Shown one piece after another: positions 25,230-34,107 of a stretch of 64,000 nucleotides of DNA. The notes below the pieces were generated by a model. That model saw only the letters and a program-made list of their open reading frames with translations, searched no databases and was not told the DNA's origin. The DNA lies in NCBI GenBank assembly GCA_002404155.1, contig DHJC01000073.1, positions 1-64,000 of the forward strand, written 5' to 3'. This stretch comes from Chloroflexi bacterium UBA4730. Lineage in GTDB: Bacteria > Chloroflexota > Limnocylindria > P2-11E. The first letter of the stretch is position 1. Each line of letters starts with the position of its first letter. Position numbers and translations under genes: made by a program.

Positions 25230-26022
25230 AGCTGACGAGGACCTCGTCTCGAAGGTCCTTCCAGATCTCCTCGTAGATCTCGATGAAGCGCGGCTGGAAA
25301 CGGACCTCGGCGATGTTCCGGGGTCGCGGAAGATCAACGCGGTACGTTCCCTTGACCGTTCCAGGCCCCGCGGTGATCACGACGACGCGGTCGGCGAGCC
25401 CGATAGCCTCTTCGAGGTCGTGCGTCACGAACACTACGGAGGCTCCGGTCGATGCCCAGAGCTCGAGCAGCTCGTTCTCCATGAGAGCTCGGGTTTGGAC
25501 GTCGAGCGCGCTGAACGGCTCGTCCATCAGCAGGATCCGCGGTTGGTTGATGAGGGTCTGGGCGAGCGCCACGCGCTTGCGCATCCCGCCCGAGAGCTGG
25601 TGCGGGTAGTAGAGCTCGAAGCCGGCGAGGCCCACGCGCGCGATCCATTCGCGGGCTTGGATGTTCGCCTTCTCGGTGTCGGCGCCGCGCAACCGCGGAC
25701 CCATCGCCACGTTGTCGAGCACGCTCTTCCATGGGAAGACTGCGTCACGCTGGAACACATACCCGACGCTTCTGCCGACAGACCGCACCGGCTCGCCGAA
25801 GACGCGGATCGTGCCAACGCTCGGCGGCTCGAGACCGGAGATGAGGGCGAGGGTCGTGGACTTGCCGCAGCCAGTGGGACCGACGACCGCGCAGAACTCG
25901 CCTGCCGCCACCGTGAGGTCGAGGTCCCGCAAGGCGGTGAACGACTTGCCCGAAGGCGACACGAATCGCTTCGTGACCCCGCGCAGCTCGATCGCCGGCC
26001 CCTTCGCGTCAGCCTCCCGCAC
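25198..26022 (-). CDS. ABC transporter ATP-binding protein, SsuB/TauB type
   Basis: A 274-residue ATPase with Walker A GPTGCGKST, the Q-loop FQRDAVFPW, signature LSGGMRKR, Walker B ILLMDEPFSALD and the switch His in VTHDLEEA. It drives the NMT1-type importer downstream. It is the first gene of a four-gene minus-strand operon (ATPase, permease, two receptors). The gene is divergent from the hexosaminidase gene, with about 120 bp between. Confidence 0.93.
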   Translation of the reverse strand: MREADAKGPAIELRGVTKRFVSPSGKSFTALRDLDLTVAAGEFCAVVGPTGCGKSTTLALISGLEPPSVGTIRVFGEPVRSVGRSVGYVFQRDAVFPWKSVLDNVAMGPRLRGADTEKANIQAREWIARVGLAGFELYYPHQLSGGMRKRVALAQTLINQPRILLMDEPFSALDVQTRALMENELLELWASTGASVVFVTHDLEEAIGLADRVVVITAGPGTVKGTYRVDLPRPRNIAEVRFQPRFIEIYEEIWKDLRDEVLVSYERSKHLVAS

Positions 26023-26142
26023 CGTCCGGACACCTTGACGTCACCCGCTCGCCACGTACAGCGATTCGGTCGTTGCGCCCTTTCTGGTCATTGAGGTCGC
26101 GCGATCGCGCCCTCACGGCAGAGTACGCCCCGACCACATAGG

Positions 26143-27672
26143 GTGACGGTCGTGGAGATGGGACGCTACCCGATCATCCCGTGGCCTCGGGCGATCGACG
26201 CCCGCGACGGGGCGTTCGCGTTGGGCGCGGGGCTGCAGATCGCCCTCGTCGACGGCGGGAACTCGGACGTGCGTCGCCTTGGTGACCTGCTCGCCCGATA
26301 CCTGCGCGAGCTGGCGGGCATCAACGCGGAGATCGGCGATGGCGGCGCGATCCGGATGGGGCTTCGATCGGACGCGCCGGCAGGCACCGAGTCGTACGCG
26401 CTCGACGTCGCGACCGAGCGGATCGGGCTCACGGCGCGCGACCCGCGCGGCCTCTTCTACGGGATCCAGACGCTACGCCAGCTCGTCGCCGCGTCCCCGA
26501 AGGCGGTGCCCGCCGTGCGCATCGAGGACGCGCCTCGATTCCCCTACCGCGGGCTCCATCTCGACGTCGGGCGGCACTTCTTCCCGGTCGAGTTCATCAA
26601 GCGGTACATCGACCTGCTCGCGACGTTCAAGCTGAACACGTTCCACTGGCACCTCACCGAGGACCAGGGCTGGCGGCTCGAGATCAAGCGCTACCCGAAG
26701 CTCACCGAGACCGGTGCGTGGCGCAAAGAGACGATCGTCGGCCACGCCCGGCGCGGCCCGAAGGGCTACGACGGCACGAGGCACGGCGGCTTCTACACCC
26801 AGGACCAGGCCCGCGACGTGGTCGCGTACGCGAAGGAGCGTGGCGTGACCGTGCTGCCGGAGATCGAGATGCCGGGGCACAGCCTCGCGGCGCTCGCGGC
26901 GTATCCCGAATTCGCGAACGTGCCCGGCCCGTTCGAGGTGCGCACGACCTGGGGCATCTCGGACGAAGTGTTCTCGCCGAGCGAGGCGACCTTCACGTTC
27001 CTCGAGAACGTGCTGCGCGAGGTGATGGACATCTTCCCGAGCGAGTACATCCACATCGGCGGCGACGAGGCCCCGAAGAAGCGGTGGAAGGAAAGCCCCG
27101 ACGCGCAAGCGATCATCAAGAAGGAGAAGCTCGCGGACGAGGACGGGCTGCAGAGTTGGTTCATCCGACGCATCGAGCGCTTCCTCAACGCGAACGGCCG
27201 GCGGGTCATCGGTTGGGACGAGATCCTCGAGGGCGGCCTCGCGCCCAACGCGACGGTGATGTCGTGGCGCGGGACCAAGGGCGGGATCGCCGCGGCGAAG
27301 CAGGGGCACGACGTGGTCATGGCGCCACAGGAGGATCTGTACTTCGACCACTACCAGGCCGACCCCGAGCACGAGCCGCTCGCGATCGGCGGGATGACCC
27401 CGATCGAGGACACCTACCGGTACGAGCCGATCGCCGCGGAGCTCACGGCCGACGAGGCGAAGCACGTTCTCGGGCCGCAGGCCTGCATGTGGACCGAGTA
27501 CATGCCGACGACCGATCAGGTCGAGTACATGGCCTACCCGCGCGTGCTCGCGCTCGCCGAGATCGCGTGGTCGCCGCGCGAGGCGCGCGACTGGGACTCG
27601 TTCCAGAAGCGCCTGCCCGCGGCGCTGGCGCTCCTCGATCGCCTCGGAGTGAAGTACCGGAAGCCAAGCTAG
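26143..27672 (+). CDS. Beta-N-acetylhexosaminidase, glycoside hydrolase family 20
   Basis: A 509-residue GH20 enzyme that removes terminal N-acetylglucosamine or N-acetylgalactosamine by substrate-assisted catalysis. Residues 1-130 form the GH20b-like domain. The barrel starts at FPYRGLHLDVGRHFF. The catalytic Asp-Glu pair is in YIHIGGDEAPKKRW and further conserved pieces are FHWHLTEDQGWRLEIKRYP and LPEIEMPGH. No signal peptide is visible, so it may act on imported disaccharides. GTG at 26143 or ATG at 26158 could be the start. Its stop shares CTAG with the convergent oxidoreductase gene. Confidence 0.93.
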   Translation: MTVVEMGRYPIIPWPRAIDARDGAFALGAGLQIALVDGGNSDVRRLGDLLARYLRELAGINAEIGDGGAIRMGLRSDAPAGTESYALDVATERIGLTARDPRGLFYGIQTLRQLVAASPKAVPAVRIEDAPRFPYRGLHLDVGRHFFPVEFIKRYIDLLATFKLNTFHWHLTEDQGWRLEIKRYPKLTETGAWRKETIVGHARRGPKGYDGTRHGGFYTQDQARDVVAYAKERGVTVLPEIEMPGHSLAALAAYPEFANVPGPFEVRTTWGISDEVFSPSEATFTFLENVLREVMDIFPSEYIHIGGDEAPKKRWKESPDAQAIIKKEKLADEDGLQSWFIRRIERFLNANGRRVIGWDEILEGGLAPNATVMSWRGTKGGIAAAKQGHDVVMAPQEDLYFDHYQADPEHEPLAIGGMTPIEDTYRYEPIAAELTADEAKHVLGPQACMWTEYMPTTDQVEYMAYPRVLALAEIAWSPREARDWDSFQKRLPAALALLDRLGVKYRKPS

Positions 27673-28640
27673 GCGACCTCGGCGATCGCCACCGGCCGGC
27701 GGAGCTCGGCCGAGCGGTACGCGGCCACGACGACCTCCAGTGAGCGCAGCCCATCCTCGCCGCTGATCGGCACCGGACGTCCGGCGATGATCGCGTCCAC
27801 GAAGCTGCCGACCATGAGCGTATTCAGGTCGTCGCCCCAGCCGACCAGCTTCGTGACCCCGGCGGCGTCGTCGTAATGCGTGAGCGACTGCCGGAACACG
27901 TCGACGTCCACGGTCCCGCGTTCGCCGACCACGTGCATCGTGACCCCGCCCCACGTCGGGTAGGTCTGCGGCCGTGACCAGCTGCAGTCGATCGAGGCGA
28001 ATGCACCACGGGAGAGGTCGAGCGTCAGCAGACCGCAGTCCTCGACCGGCAGGCCGTACAGGAACGAGCCGAGCTCGGCGTGCACCCGCACGACCTCGTC
28101 AGCGAGCAGCCAGCGCAGCGCATCGGCGACGTGGACCGTGTGATCCATCGCCGCTCCCCCACCAGCTTCGCGTCGATCGCCGAACCACCGACCCGGATAC
28201 TGGCCGGGGTTCGTCGCGCGCACCGCTCGGACGACACCCAGCCTCCCGCTTTCGATCGCGTCCTTGAGTGCGACCATCGCCGGGCTGCTCCGCACCGGGA
28301 GCGCGACGCCGAGCTGCACGCGGGCGTCGCGGCAGGCGTCGAGCATCGCTCGCGCGTCGGCGACCGTCGTGGCGAGCGGCTTCTCGCAGAGCACATGCAC
28401 GCCGGCAGCGGCCGCGTCGAGCGTGTAGCGGCGATGCGCCGCGTTGGTCGAGGCGAGCACGACGGCCTCGCTCTCCTTCAGCAGCGCCTCGAGGCTCGGA
28501 TGCGTTCGACCGTCGTGGGCCGCGCCGGTCTCATCGAACGAGCCGACGAACTCGACCTGCGGCAGCGCCGCGAGGGTCCGCGCGAGGCCGGGCGCGTGCA
28601 CGTGGGCCCACGACACGAGGCCGACCCGCAGCCTGCTCAC
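27669..28640 (-). CDS. Gfo/Idh/MocA-family oxidoreductase
   Basis: A 323-residue NAD(P)-dependent sugar or cyclitol dehydrogenase. The Rossmann domain includes LCEKPLATTVADARAM (the EKP motif) and the C-terminal domain starts near residue 125. The active-site segment with the conserved His is GGGAAMDHTVHVADALRWL. GTG start 28640 overlaps the stop of a second family member. Next to a GH20 hexosaminidase, the pair could process amino sugars, but the substrate is not readable. Confidence 0.9.
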   Translation of the reverse strand: MSRLRVGLVSWAHVHAPGLARTLAALPQVEFVGSFDETGAAHDGRTHPSLEALLKESEAVVLASTNAAHRRYTLDAAAAGVHVLCEKPLATTVADARAMLDACRDARVQLGVALPVRSSPAMVALKDAIESGRLGVVRAVRATNPGQYPGRWFGDRREAGGGAAMDHTVHVADALRWLLADEVVRVHAELGSFLYGLPVEDCGLLTLDLSRGAFASIDCSWSRPQTYPTWGGVTMHVVGERGTVDVDVFRQSLTHYDDAAGVTKLVGWGDDLNTLMVGSFVDAIIAGRPVPISGEDGLRSLEVVVAAYRSAELRRPVAIAEVA

Positions 28641-29635
28641 GCCGGCACCGTCCAGCGAACGACCTCACCACGTTCGGCGGACTCGATCACCGCGAGCCCG
28701 AGCCCGAGCGAGCGCGACCCTTCGCGGCCATCCACCAGCGGTGGCTCGCCGCGCGCGAGCCGCTCGGTCAGATCGCGGAGCTGGCGGCGGTAGGGCGTCT
28801 CGCGGAGCGTGGGCGCCGGGATCACGCCCGCGCCGGCATCGCCGGCGGGGGATTGCACGACGAAGGGCGCGACCGCGCGGCTGTCATGAGCGAGCATCCC
28901 GCGGTCGCCGCGGACCTCGAACGTCGTGCGGAAGCCCGCATGCTCGGCCCAGCTCGCCTCGAGCTGCACGATCGGCCGATCCTCGTAGCGCAGCGTCGCA
29001 AGCGCGTAATCGAGCGCACCGCCACCGGCCAGGCGCTTCCCGTAGACGCGCGCGGGCTCGCCGAACCACCAGCGCAGCACGTCGAGGTCGTGGAGCATGA
29101 GATCGAGCACGACCCCGCCGCTCTTAGCCGGGTCGAGGTACCACGCGCGCGCCGCACCGACGGGGAGCGTCCCGCGGGTGAGCGTCGCGACGGCGGCGCG
29201 ACCGAGCGCTCCGGCATCGAGCAGCTCTTTGGCCCGCCGGTACTCGGGAAAGAAGCGCACGACGTGCCCGATGGCAAGCCGGACGCCCGCCTCGTCGCAC
29301 GCACGCACCATGGCGCGGGCGTCCTCGAGCGTGCGCGCGATCGGCTTCTCGCAGAACACGTGCTTCCCGGCCTTCGCCGCGGCGATCACGTGCTCCGCGT
29401 GCAGGTACGTCGGCGAGGCGACGATCACGAGATCCACGTCCTCGCTCGCGCAGAGCGCCGCGGCGTCGGGAGCGACCCGCGCACCGAGCTCGGTCGCGAG
29501 CGGCTCGGCCTCGACGATCGTCGCGGCAGCGATCGCGGTCAGCCGCGCGCCCGGAAGGCCGATGGAGGCGCGGGCGTGGGTCGATCCGGCGAAGCCGGTC
29601 CCGATGACGCCGATGCGAAGGGTCACGGAGCGCAC
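28637..29635 (-). CDS. Gfo/Idh/MocA-family oxidoreductase
   Basis: A 332-residue relative of the neighbouring oxidoreductase, coupled to it by a GTGA overlap. RIGVIGTGFAGSTHA is the nucleotide-binding loop, FCEKPIARTLEDARAM the EKP motif, and GGVVLDLMLHDLDVLRWWFG the substrate loop. The start could be GTG 29635 or GTG 29626 (MTLRIGVIG). Tandem oxidoreductases of this family often catalyse successive steps in carbohydrate catabolism. Confidence 0.9.
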   Translation of the reverse strand: MRSVTLRIGVIGTGFAGSTHARASIGLPGARLTAIAAATIVEAEPLATELGARVAPDAAALCASEDVDLVIVASPTYLHAEHVIAAAKAGKHVFCEKPIARTLEDARAMVRACDEAGVRLAIGHVVRFFPEYRRAKELLDAGALGRAAVATLTRGTLPVGAARAWYLDPAKSGGVVLDLMLHDLDVLRWWFGEPARVYGKRLAGGGALDYALATLRYEDRPIVQLEASWAEHAGFRTTFEVRGDRGMLAHDSRAVAPFVVQSPAGDAGAGVIPAPTLRETPYRRQLRDLTERLARGEPPLVDGREGSRSLGLGLAVIESAERGEVVRWTVPA

Positions 29636-29655
29636 AGGCTAGCCCGTGCGACGGA

Positions 29656-30462
29656 TCAGGCGGTCAGTCCGATGTCGAAGGTCGCGGCGTAACCGTCGTT
29701 TGTCTTCGCCGGCGCGAAGGTCAGCTTGCCGCCGCTCCCCTGGAAGATGCCGTCGCCCTCGTTCCGCAGCCGGCCGGAGCCGCCCTTCTGCGAATACGGG
29801 GACTGGGTGAAGATCTGGTCATTCATGGCCTCGTCAAAGAAGAGCTGCGAGGTGAAATCCGACCCCTGGCCGTTCGCCGCGGCCGTGCGGATCTTGAAGT
29901 GGACGTGGACCGCGCGGCCCTGGTACCAGCCCGGCCAGATCGTCGTGAACTTCGCGGTGCCGCTCGCGTCCGTCGTTTGGTAGCCGCGCAGGAACTTCGT
30001 GCCCTTGGTGCTGCCGAAGGTCGGATCGGTCGCGTCCGAGTACACGCCGAGGGCGTCGCAGTGCCAGACGTCGACGGTCGCGTTCGCGAGCGAAGCGCAG
30101 GAGGTACCGCTCACCTTCGAGACGAGGAACGTGAGCGCGAGCGTGGCGCCGGGCTTGACCGCGTTGGTCGACGGATCGGAGCGGATATCGGAGCGATTCA
30201 GCTTTTCGTCGACGAAGTACGGACCTTCGGTGAGCGCCGGCCGCACGACGCACGACGGCAGGACGACAGCGACGGACGCGCCAGCGGTCGCGGCTGCGGC
30301 AGTGGTCACGGCGGCATTCGTCGACGCGGTCGGAAATGTGGGTGCACTGATCGGCGCGCAGGCTGCGGCGAGGGCGGAGCCGCCAAGCAGCGCGAGGACC
30401 TCGCGCCGGGTGAGGATCCGGCCGATCGGCCGGTCGTCGCCATCGATCGCGAAGCGCTCCAC
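29656..30462 (-). CDS. Exported intradiol ring-cleavage dioxygenase-like protein
   Basis: A 268-residue protein with the fold of protocatechuate 3,4-dioxygenase/catechol 1,2-dioxygenase. The N-terminus has a twin-arginine signal TRREVLALLGGSALAAAC ending in a lipobox, so it is probably a Tat-exported lipoprotein. Fe(III) ligands are visible as Tyr in LTEGPYFVDE, Tyr in WPGWYQGRAVHVHFK and the two His of that motif. Exported intradiol enzymes of this type are widespread and mostly uncharacterised. It starts 2 bp after the YceI gene ends and so is co-transcribed with it. Confidence 0.88.
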   Translation of the reverse strand: MERFAIDGDDRPIGRILTRREVLALLGGSALAAACAPISAPTFPTASTNAAVTTAAAATAGASVAVVLPSCVVRPALTEGPYFVDEKLNRSDIRSDPSTNAVKPGATLALTFLVSKVSGTSCASLANATVDVWHCDALGVYSDATDPTFGSTKGTKFLRGYQTTDASGTAKFTTIWPGWYQGRAVHVHFKIRTAAANGQGSDFTSQLFFDEAMNDQIFTQSPYSQKGGSGRLRNEGDGIFQGSGGKLTFAPAKTNDGYAATFDIGLTA

Positions 30463-30464
30463 GT

Positions 30465-31160
30465 TCAGCTCGCCGGACCGGTAGCCACGATGTCGATCAC
30501 CAGCCGGATCTCGTCGGTGACGCTCACGACCCGTAACGGCACGGACGGCGCCGACATCCCGAAGTCCTCGAACTTGAGCGTCGGATTCGCCGTCGCGGTC
30601 GCGGTGAGATCCCCGCCGTTCCGCGTCGCCTTCAGGTCGAAGGTGACCTGCTTGCCCTTGCCCCGGATCGTGAGGGTACCGTTGAGCGTGAAGGTGAAGT
30701 CGCCGCTGGCCGGCAGCGGCAGTGCCAGGCCGGTGACCTTCGTCGGGACGAACGTCGCGGTCGGGAACTGTCGCGTGTTGAGGGTGTCCTGCTTCACGAA
30801 GTTGTCGCGGTTCTGCTGGTCGCTCGACAGGGTCGTGAGGTCGAACGTGAGCTTGGAATCCGAGGAGAAGGTGCCGTCCGCGTTGAGCGAGAACGAGCCT
30901 TTCGCGCCGGTCGCGGTCAGCACCGCGTCCGACGGGAGGTTCACCCCGACGAGCTGCTCGTGCACGCGCACCGTCGCCTTCGACTTGTCAGTCACCGTCC
31001 AGCCCGCCCCGGTCGCCACGGCGGTCGTTGCCGCGGGCGTCGCCGTGCCAGCCGCGCTGGTCAGAGGGGCCGTAGGGTCGACGGCGACCGACGCCGCCCC
31101 GCCGCACGCGGCTATGAGTGCGACGATGATCAGCGCCACGAGGCGCATCGCGGTCTGCAT
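30465..31160 (-). CDS. YceI-family lipoprotein
   Basis: A 231-residue exported lipocalin-fold protein that binds isoprenoid or other amphipathic ligands in relatives. The signal MQTAMRLVALIIVALIAACGG contains a lipobox (AAC). After a Thr/Ala-rich linker the YceI domain begins near residue 52 (WTVTDKSKATVRVHE) and ends at TDEIRLVIDIVAT. The start at 31160 was picked over a longer frame because it gives the signal peptide directly. It heads a two-gene unit with the dioxygenase. Confidence 0.85.
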   Translation of the reverse strand: MQTAMRLVALIIVALIAACGGAASVAVDPTAPLTSAAGTATPAATTAVATGAGWTVTDKSKATVRVHEQLVGVNLPSDAVLTATGAKGSFSLNADGTFSSDSKLTFDLTTLSSDQQNRDNFVKQDTLNTRQFPTATFVPTKVTGLALPLPASGDFTFTLNGTLTIRGKGKQVTFDLKATRNGGDLTATATANPTLKFEDFGMSAPSVPLRVVSVTDEIRLVIDIVATGPAS

Positions 31161-31209
31161 GGCGGCAAGCGTACAGAGCGACGGCCCTCGTCGGGCTAAG
31201 GATTCGCTA

Positions 31210-31223
31210 AGGACAGTGGTCCT
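31210..31223. promoter_or_regulatory. Palindrome AGGAC-N4-GTCCT ahead of the nitroreductase gene
   Basis: A perfect 14-bp inverted repeat with 5-bp arms and a 4-base centre, 12 bp before the nitroreductase ATG. The arm and spacer lengths match the paired boxes found at 40-60 kb, but this one is single and its outer base differs. It is a weak candidate for the same regulator. Confidence 0.35.
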
Positions 31224-31235
31224 GGAGGACGACAG

Positions 31236-31745
31236 ATGGACGTGTTCGACGCCGTGCGCACCGTGCTCGCGGTGCGGCGTTACGCGGACAAGCGCGTGCC
31301 GGTGGAGCTCATGCACCGCATCGTCGAGCCCGGCCGGCTCTCGGCAAGCTCGATCAACGTGCAGCCGTGGCACTTCGTGGTCGTCGAGGAGCGCGCCAGC
31401 CTTCGCACGATCGGTCAGATCATGAAGACCGGCCCATACATCTCGGACGCATCATTCGCGATCGTGGTGCTCGTCGAGAAGGACAGCCCGCACGGCGCGT
31501 CCGACGCGAGCCGTGCGATCCAGAACATGATCCTCACGGCGTGGTCCGACGGTGTGGGCTCGAACTGGGTCGGGTTCGGCCCGATGCCCGAGGTCGAGAA
31601 GCTGCTGGGCGTCCCGAAGAGCCAATGGGGGCTCGCGGTGCTCCCGTTCGGCTATCCCGCGGCGAAGCTCAGCGTCGGCCGCAAGAAGCGCAAGCCCCTC
31701 GGCGAGGTCGCGAGCCGGGAGCGCTTCGGAGTGCCGTTCGCCTAG
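31236..31745 (+). CDS. Nitroreductase-family flavoprotein
   Basis: A 169-residue FMN-dependent nitroreductase-fold protein. VRRYADKRVPVELMHRIVEPGRLSASSINVQPWHF (in blocks of residues 13-46) holds the FMN phosphate and isoalloxazine contacts, and DASRAIQNMILTAWSDGVGSNWVG is the C-terminal flavin loop. A GGAGGAC Shine-Dalgarno lies just before the ATG. The substrate is unknown. Nitroreductase genes are classical members of the mycobacterial DosR regulon, which matters here because a box-like palindrome precedes it. Confidence 0.9.
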   Translation: MDVFDAVRTVLAVRRYADKRVPVELMHRIVEPGRLSASSINVQPWHFVVVEERASLRTIGQIMKTGPYISDASFAIVVLVEKDSPHGASDASRAIQNMILTAWSDGVGSNWVGFGPMPEVEKLLGVPKSQWGLAVLPFGYPAAKLSVGRKKRKPLGEVASRERFGVPFA

Positions 31746-31951
31746 TTGAGATTCCCGGTGGTTGTTGGCACTCGTGCTCGACCCGTTGTCGCGGCGGTTC
31801 GCGGATGGCATCCCTCGACGTGTCGAGCCGCAATCGTGGGCGAATCTCGAGGAAACTCATCGGCGTGCCCGCACGCGACGATCGCCGGAGCTGGCTCGAC
31901 GAGCTCCGCGACAGGCTCCGAAGCCGTGCCAGAAATGGCCGGGAACGACAC

Positions 31952-32743
31952 CTAGTCGAACTGGACGGAGCGCTTGGACAGGCCGAGGAAGTAGCCGTCG
32001 ATCACGGTCTCGGGCGACTCCTTCCCATCGAGACTCGCACCGAGGGCCACGAAGAGCGGTACGAAGTGATCGACGGTCGGGTGCGCGTAGGGGACACCGG
32101 GCGCGCGGCGCTTGTAGTCGACGAGCGTGTCGACATCGCCTTTCGCGAGCGTCTCGGCGCTCCACAGATCGAACTCCTTCGACCATGCCGGTGGAACGGC
32201 GTCGGGCCGGAAGTCCTCGAGGAATGGAAGGCCGTGGGTCATGAACCCGCTGCCCATGATGAGCACGCCCTCGTCGCGCAGCGGCGCGAGCCTCTTGCCG
32301 AGCTCGAGCAGCTCTTTCGAGTCAAGACTCGGCATCGAGATCTGCAGGATCGGGACGTCGGCCTTCGGGTACATGACGGTGAGCGGCACGTACGCCCCGT
32401 GGTCGAGCCCGCGCGTCGGCTCATCCGCGATGGGTTGTCCGGGCAGGAGCTGCCGCACCCGCCGGGCGAGCTCCGGTGCGCCAGGCGCCGGATACGTCAC
32501 GTCGTAGTACTTCTGCGGGAACCCGTAGAAGTCGTAGAGGAGCGGGACCGGTGTCGTCGCGCCGATGGTGAGCGGCGCGTTCTCCCAGTGCGCCGAGACG
32601 ACGAGGATGGACGCGGGCTTCGGGAGATCGGCCGACCACCGCGCGAGCTGGCCCGGCCAGACCGGGTCGTCGACGAGCGGCGGCGCGCCGTGGCCGAGAT
32701 ACAAGGCCGGCATGCGCGGGGTCGCGCTCATTGGATCGCTCAT
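31952..32743 (-). CDS. Class III extradiol ring-cleavage dioxygenase (LigB/DODA-like)
   Basis: A 263-residue protein of the LigB superfamily, related to 4,5-DOPA dioxygenase and YgiD. The metal ligands are likely His in LGHGAPPL, His in VSAHWE and the late His in THGLPFL. GLDHGAYVPLTVMYP is the catalytic His motif. The predicted reaction is ring opening of a catechol-type substrate with Fe(II) and O2. The gene overlaps the 3' end of the EamA transporter gene by four bases. About 200 bp to its left holds no gene. Confidence 0.9.
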   Translation of the reverse strand: MSDPMSATPRMPALYLGHGAPPLVDDPVWPGQLARWSADLPKPASILVVSAHWENAPLTIGATTPVPLLYDFYGFPQKYYDVTYPAPGAPELARRVRQLLPGQPIADEPTRGLDHGAYVPLTVMYPKADVPILQISMPSLDSKELLELGKRLAPLRDEGVLIMGSGFMTHGLPFLEDFRPDAVPPAWSKEFDLWSAETLAKGDVDTLVDYKRRAPGVPYAHPTVDHFVPLFVALGASLDGKESPETVIDGYFLGLSKRSVQFD

Positions 32744-33636
32744 CGGCTTCCTTCGGGTAACGCGTGTCCGGGTTCCGCTATTCCTCGGGGCCGGCGCGTC
32801 GCGACGTACGAGCCCACCGCGATCAGCGCGAATCCGAGCGCGATACCGATCGTGAACGGCTCATTAAGGAGGAGCACACCAAGCACGAGCGCGACTGCCG
32901 GGTTGAAGTACGTGATGATCGTCGCGCGGATCGGGCCGACCTCGCCGATGAGCGTGAAGAACAGCAGGAACGCGACCGCGGTGCAGACGACGCCGAGGAA
33001 CGACACGGCGAACAGCACTTGGCCGGACGGCACGCGCGCCGGGAGCTGGGCGATGCCGATCGGCGCATAGACAAGGGCGGTGACCGCGAGGGAGGAGGCC
33101 ACGACCCCCACGGAAGGCGCGCCCTGCAGCCGCCGGCTGATGATCAGCGGCCCGATCGCGTAGCCGACCACGACCAGCCCGACCTCAGCGACCGCGACGA
33201 GATCGTCCGTCGCGACATCCAAGCCGACGACGAGGGCTACGCCGACGAAGCCGACGATCAGCCCGATGACCCGCCGCAGATCCGGCCGGTCGTCGCCGCC
33301 GATGATCCAGACGAGCACGGCGCCCACCAGCGGCACTCCCGCGATGAGCAGCCCGGCTAGCGAGCTCGAGAGCCGGCGCTCCGCGTCGGACAGGAGGATC
33401 CAGGGCGCGGCGACCTCGACGAACGTGTACGCGAGGACCCAGGGCCATCGCGGCAACAGCGGCCGGATGTCTCCGCGCGTTGCCGCCAGGGGCACGAGGA
33501 TCGCTGCGGCAACGGTGGTGCGCAGCAGGACAAGTGTCGCAGGCGTCAGCTCGGCCACGGCGATCTTGATCAGCAGGTAGGGCACGCCCCAGATGACGGC
33601 CATCGCGGCGAAGAGGATCCAACCGCGGCGGCTCAT
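32740..33636 (-). CDS. EamA/DMT-family transporter
   Basis: A 298-residue permease with ten hydrophobic helices in two EamA repeats (the second begins near residue 150). The first repeat opens with AVIWGVPYLLIKIAV and the second contains SFLGVVCTAVAFLLFFTLIGEVGPIRA. These transporters export metabolites or amino acids, and the substrate cannot be assigned. It is the first gene of a two-gene unit with the extradiol dioxygenase (ATGA overlap). Confidence 0.9.
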   Translation of the reverse strand: MSRRGWILFAAMAVIWGVPYLLIKIAVAELTPATLVLLRTTVAAAILVPLAATRGDIRPLLPRWPWVLAYTFVEVAAPWILLSDAERRLSSSLAGLLIAGVPLVGAVLVWIIGGDDRPDLRRVIGLIVGFVGVALVVGLDVATDDLVAVAEVGLVVVGYAIGPLIISRRLQGAPSVGVVASSLAVTALVYAPIGIAQLPARVPSGQVLFAVSFLGVVCTAVAFLLFFTLIGEVGPIRATIITYFNPAVALVLGVLLLNEPFTIGIALGFALIAVGSYVATRRPRGIAEPGHALPEGSR

Positions 33637-33687
33637 CGGCCTGATTGTCGCGGCTGACTAGAGTGAACGCACAAGCGGGAGGGCATC

Positions 33688-34107
33688 GTGGTCACGTCGT
33701 ACAACCAGGTCGCCGCGCGAAGCCTCGAGCGCATCGCCGCGCTGGGTGACGGCGTGTTCGCGATCGCGATGACGCTCATCGTCTTCGGAATCCGGGTGCC
33801 CGACCCGGGTCCGGTCCAGAGCGAACAGGAGCTCTGGAACGCGCAGCAGACCGGACTCTTGTACTTCGCCCGTGCGGACCGCGACCTCTCGTGGCTCCAG
33901 CTCGGGTTCTTGGCGACGGTCGCGCTCATGCCGTTCTCGGCCGCGCTGCTCTCTGAGTTCTTCTCCTTCCGGATCGCGCCACTCGCCGACTGGGCGAACA
34001 TCGCGCTCCTCGGCCTGCTGCTGTACGCGGCCTGGTCCTACGCGCTCCTGCGCTCCGCGCTGAACTTCGCGATCGCGCCGCGGGCCCCGTGGCTGTCCCG
34101 CAGCTGA
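33688..34107 (+). CDS. TMEM175-family (DUF1211) potassium channel-like protein
   Basis: A 139-residue membrane protein. The N-terminal signature RSLERIAALGDGVFAIAMTLIVFGI (in blocks of residues 11-35) matches the RxxxFSDGVFAIA helix of TMEM175 proteins, which form K+-permeable pores. Prokaryotic members have six helices; this one has only about four, so it is short. GTG start 33688 follows GGGAGGG. The stop overlaps the start of the hydroxyacid oxidase gene (TGATG). Confidence 0.75.
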   Translation: MVTSYNQVAARSLERIAALGDGVFAIAMTLIVFGIRVPDPGPVQSEQELWNAQQTGLLYFARADRDLSWLQLGFLATVALMPFSAALLSEFFSFRIAPLADWANIALLGLLLYAAWSYALLRSALNFAIAPRAPWLSRS

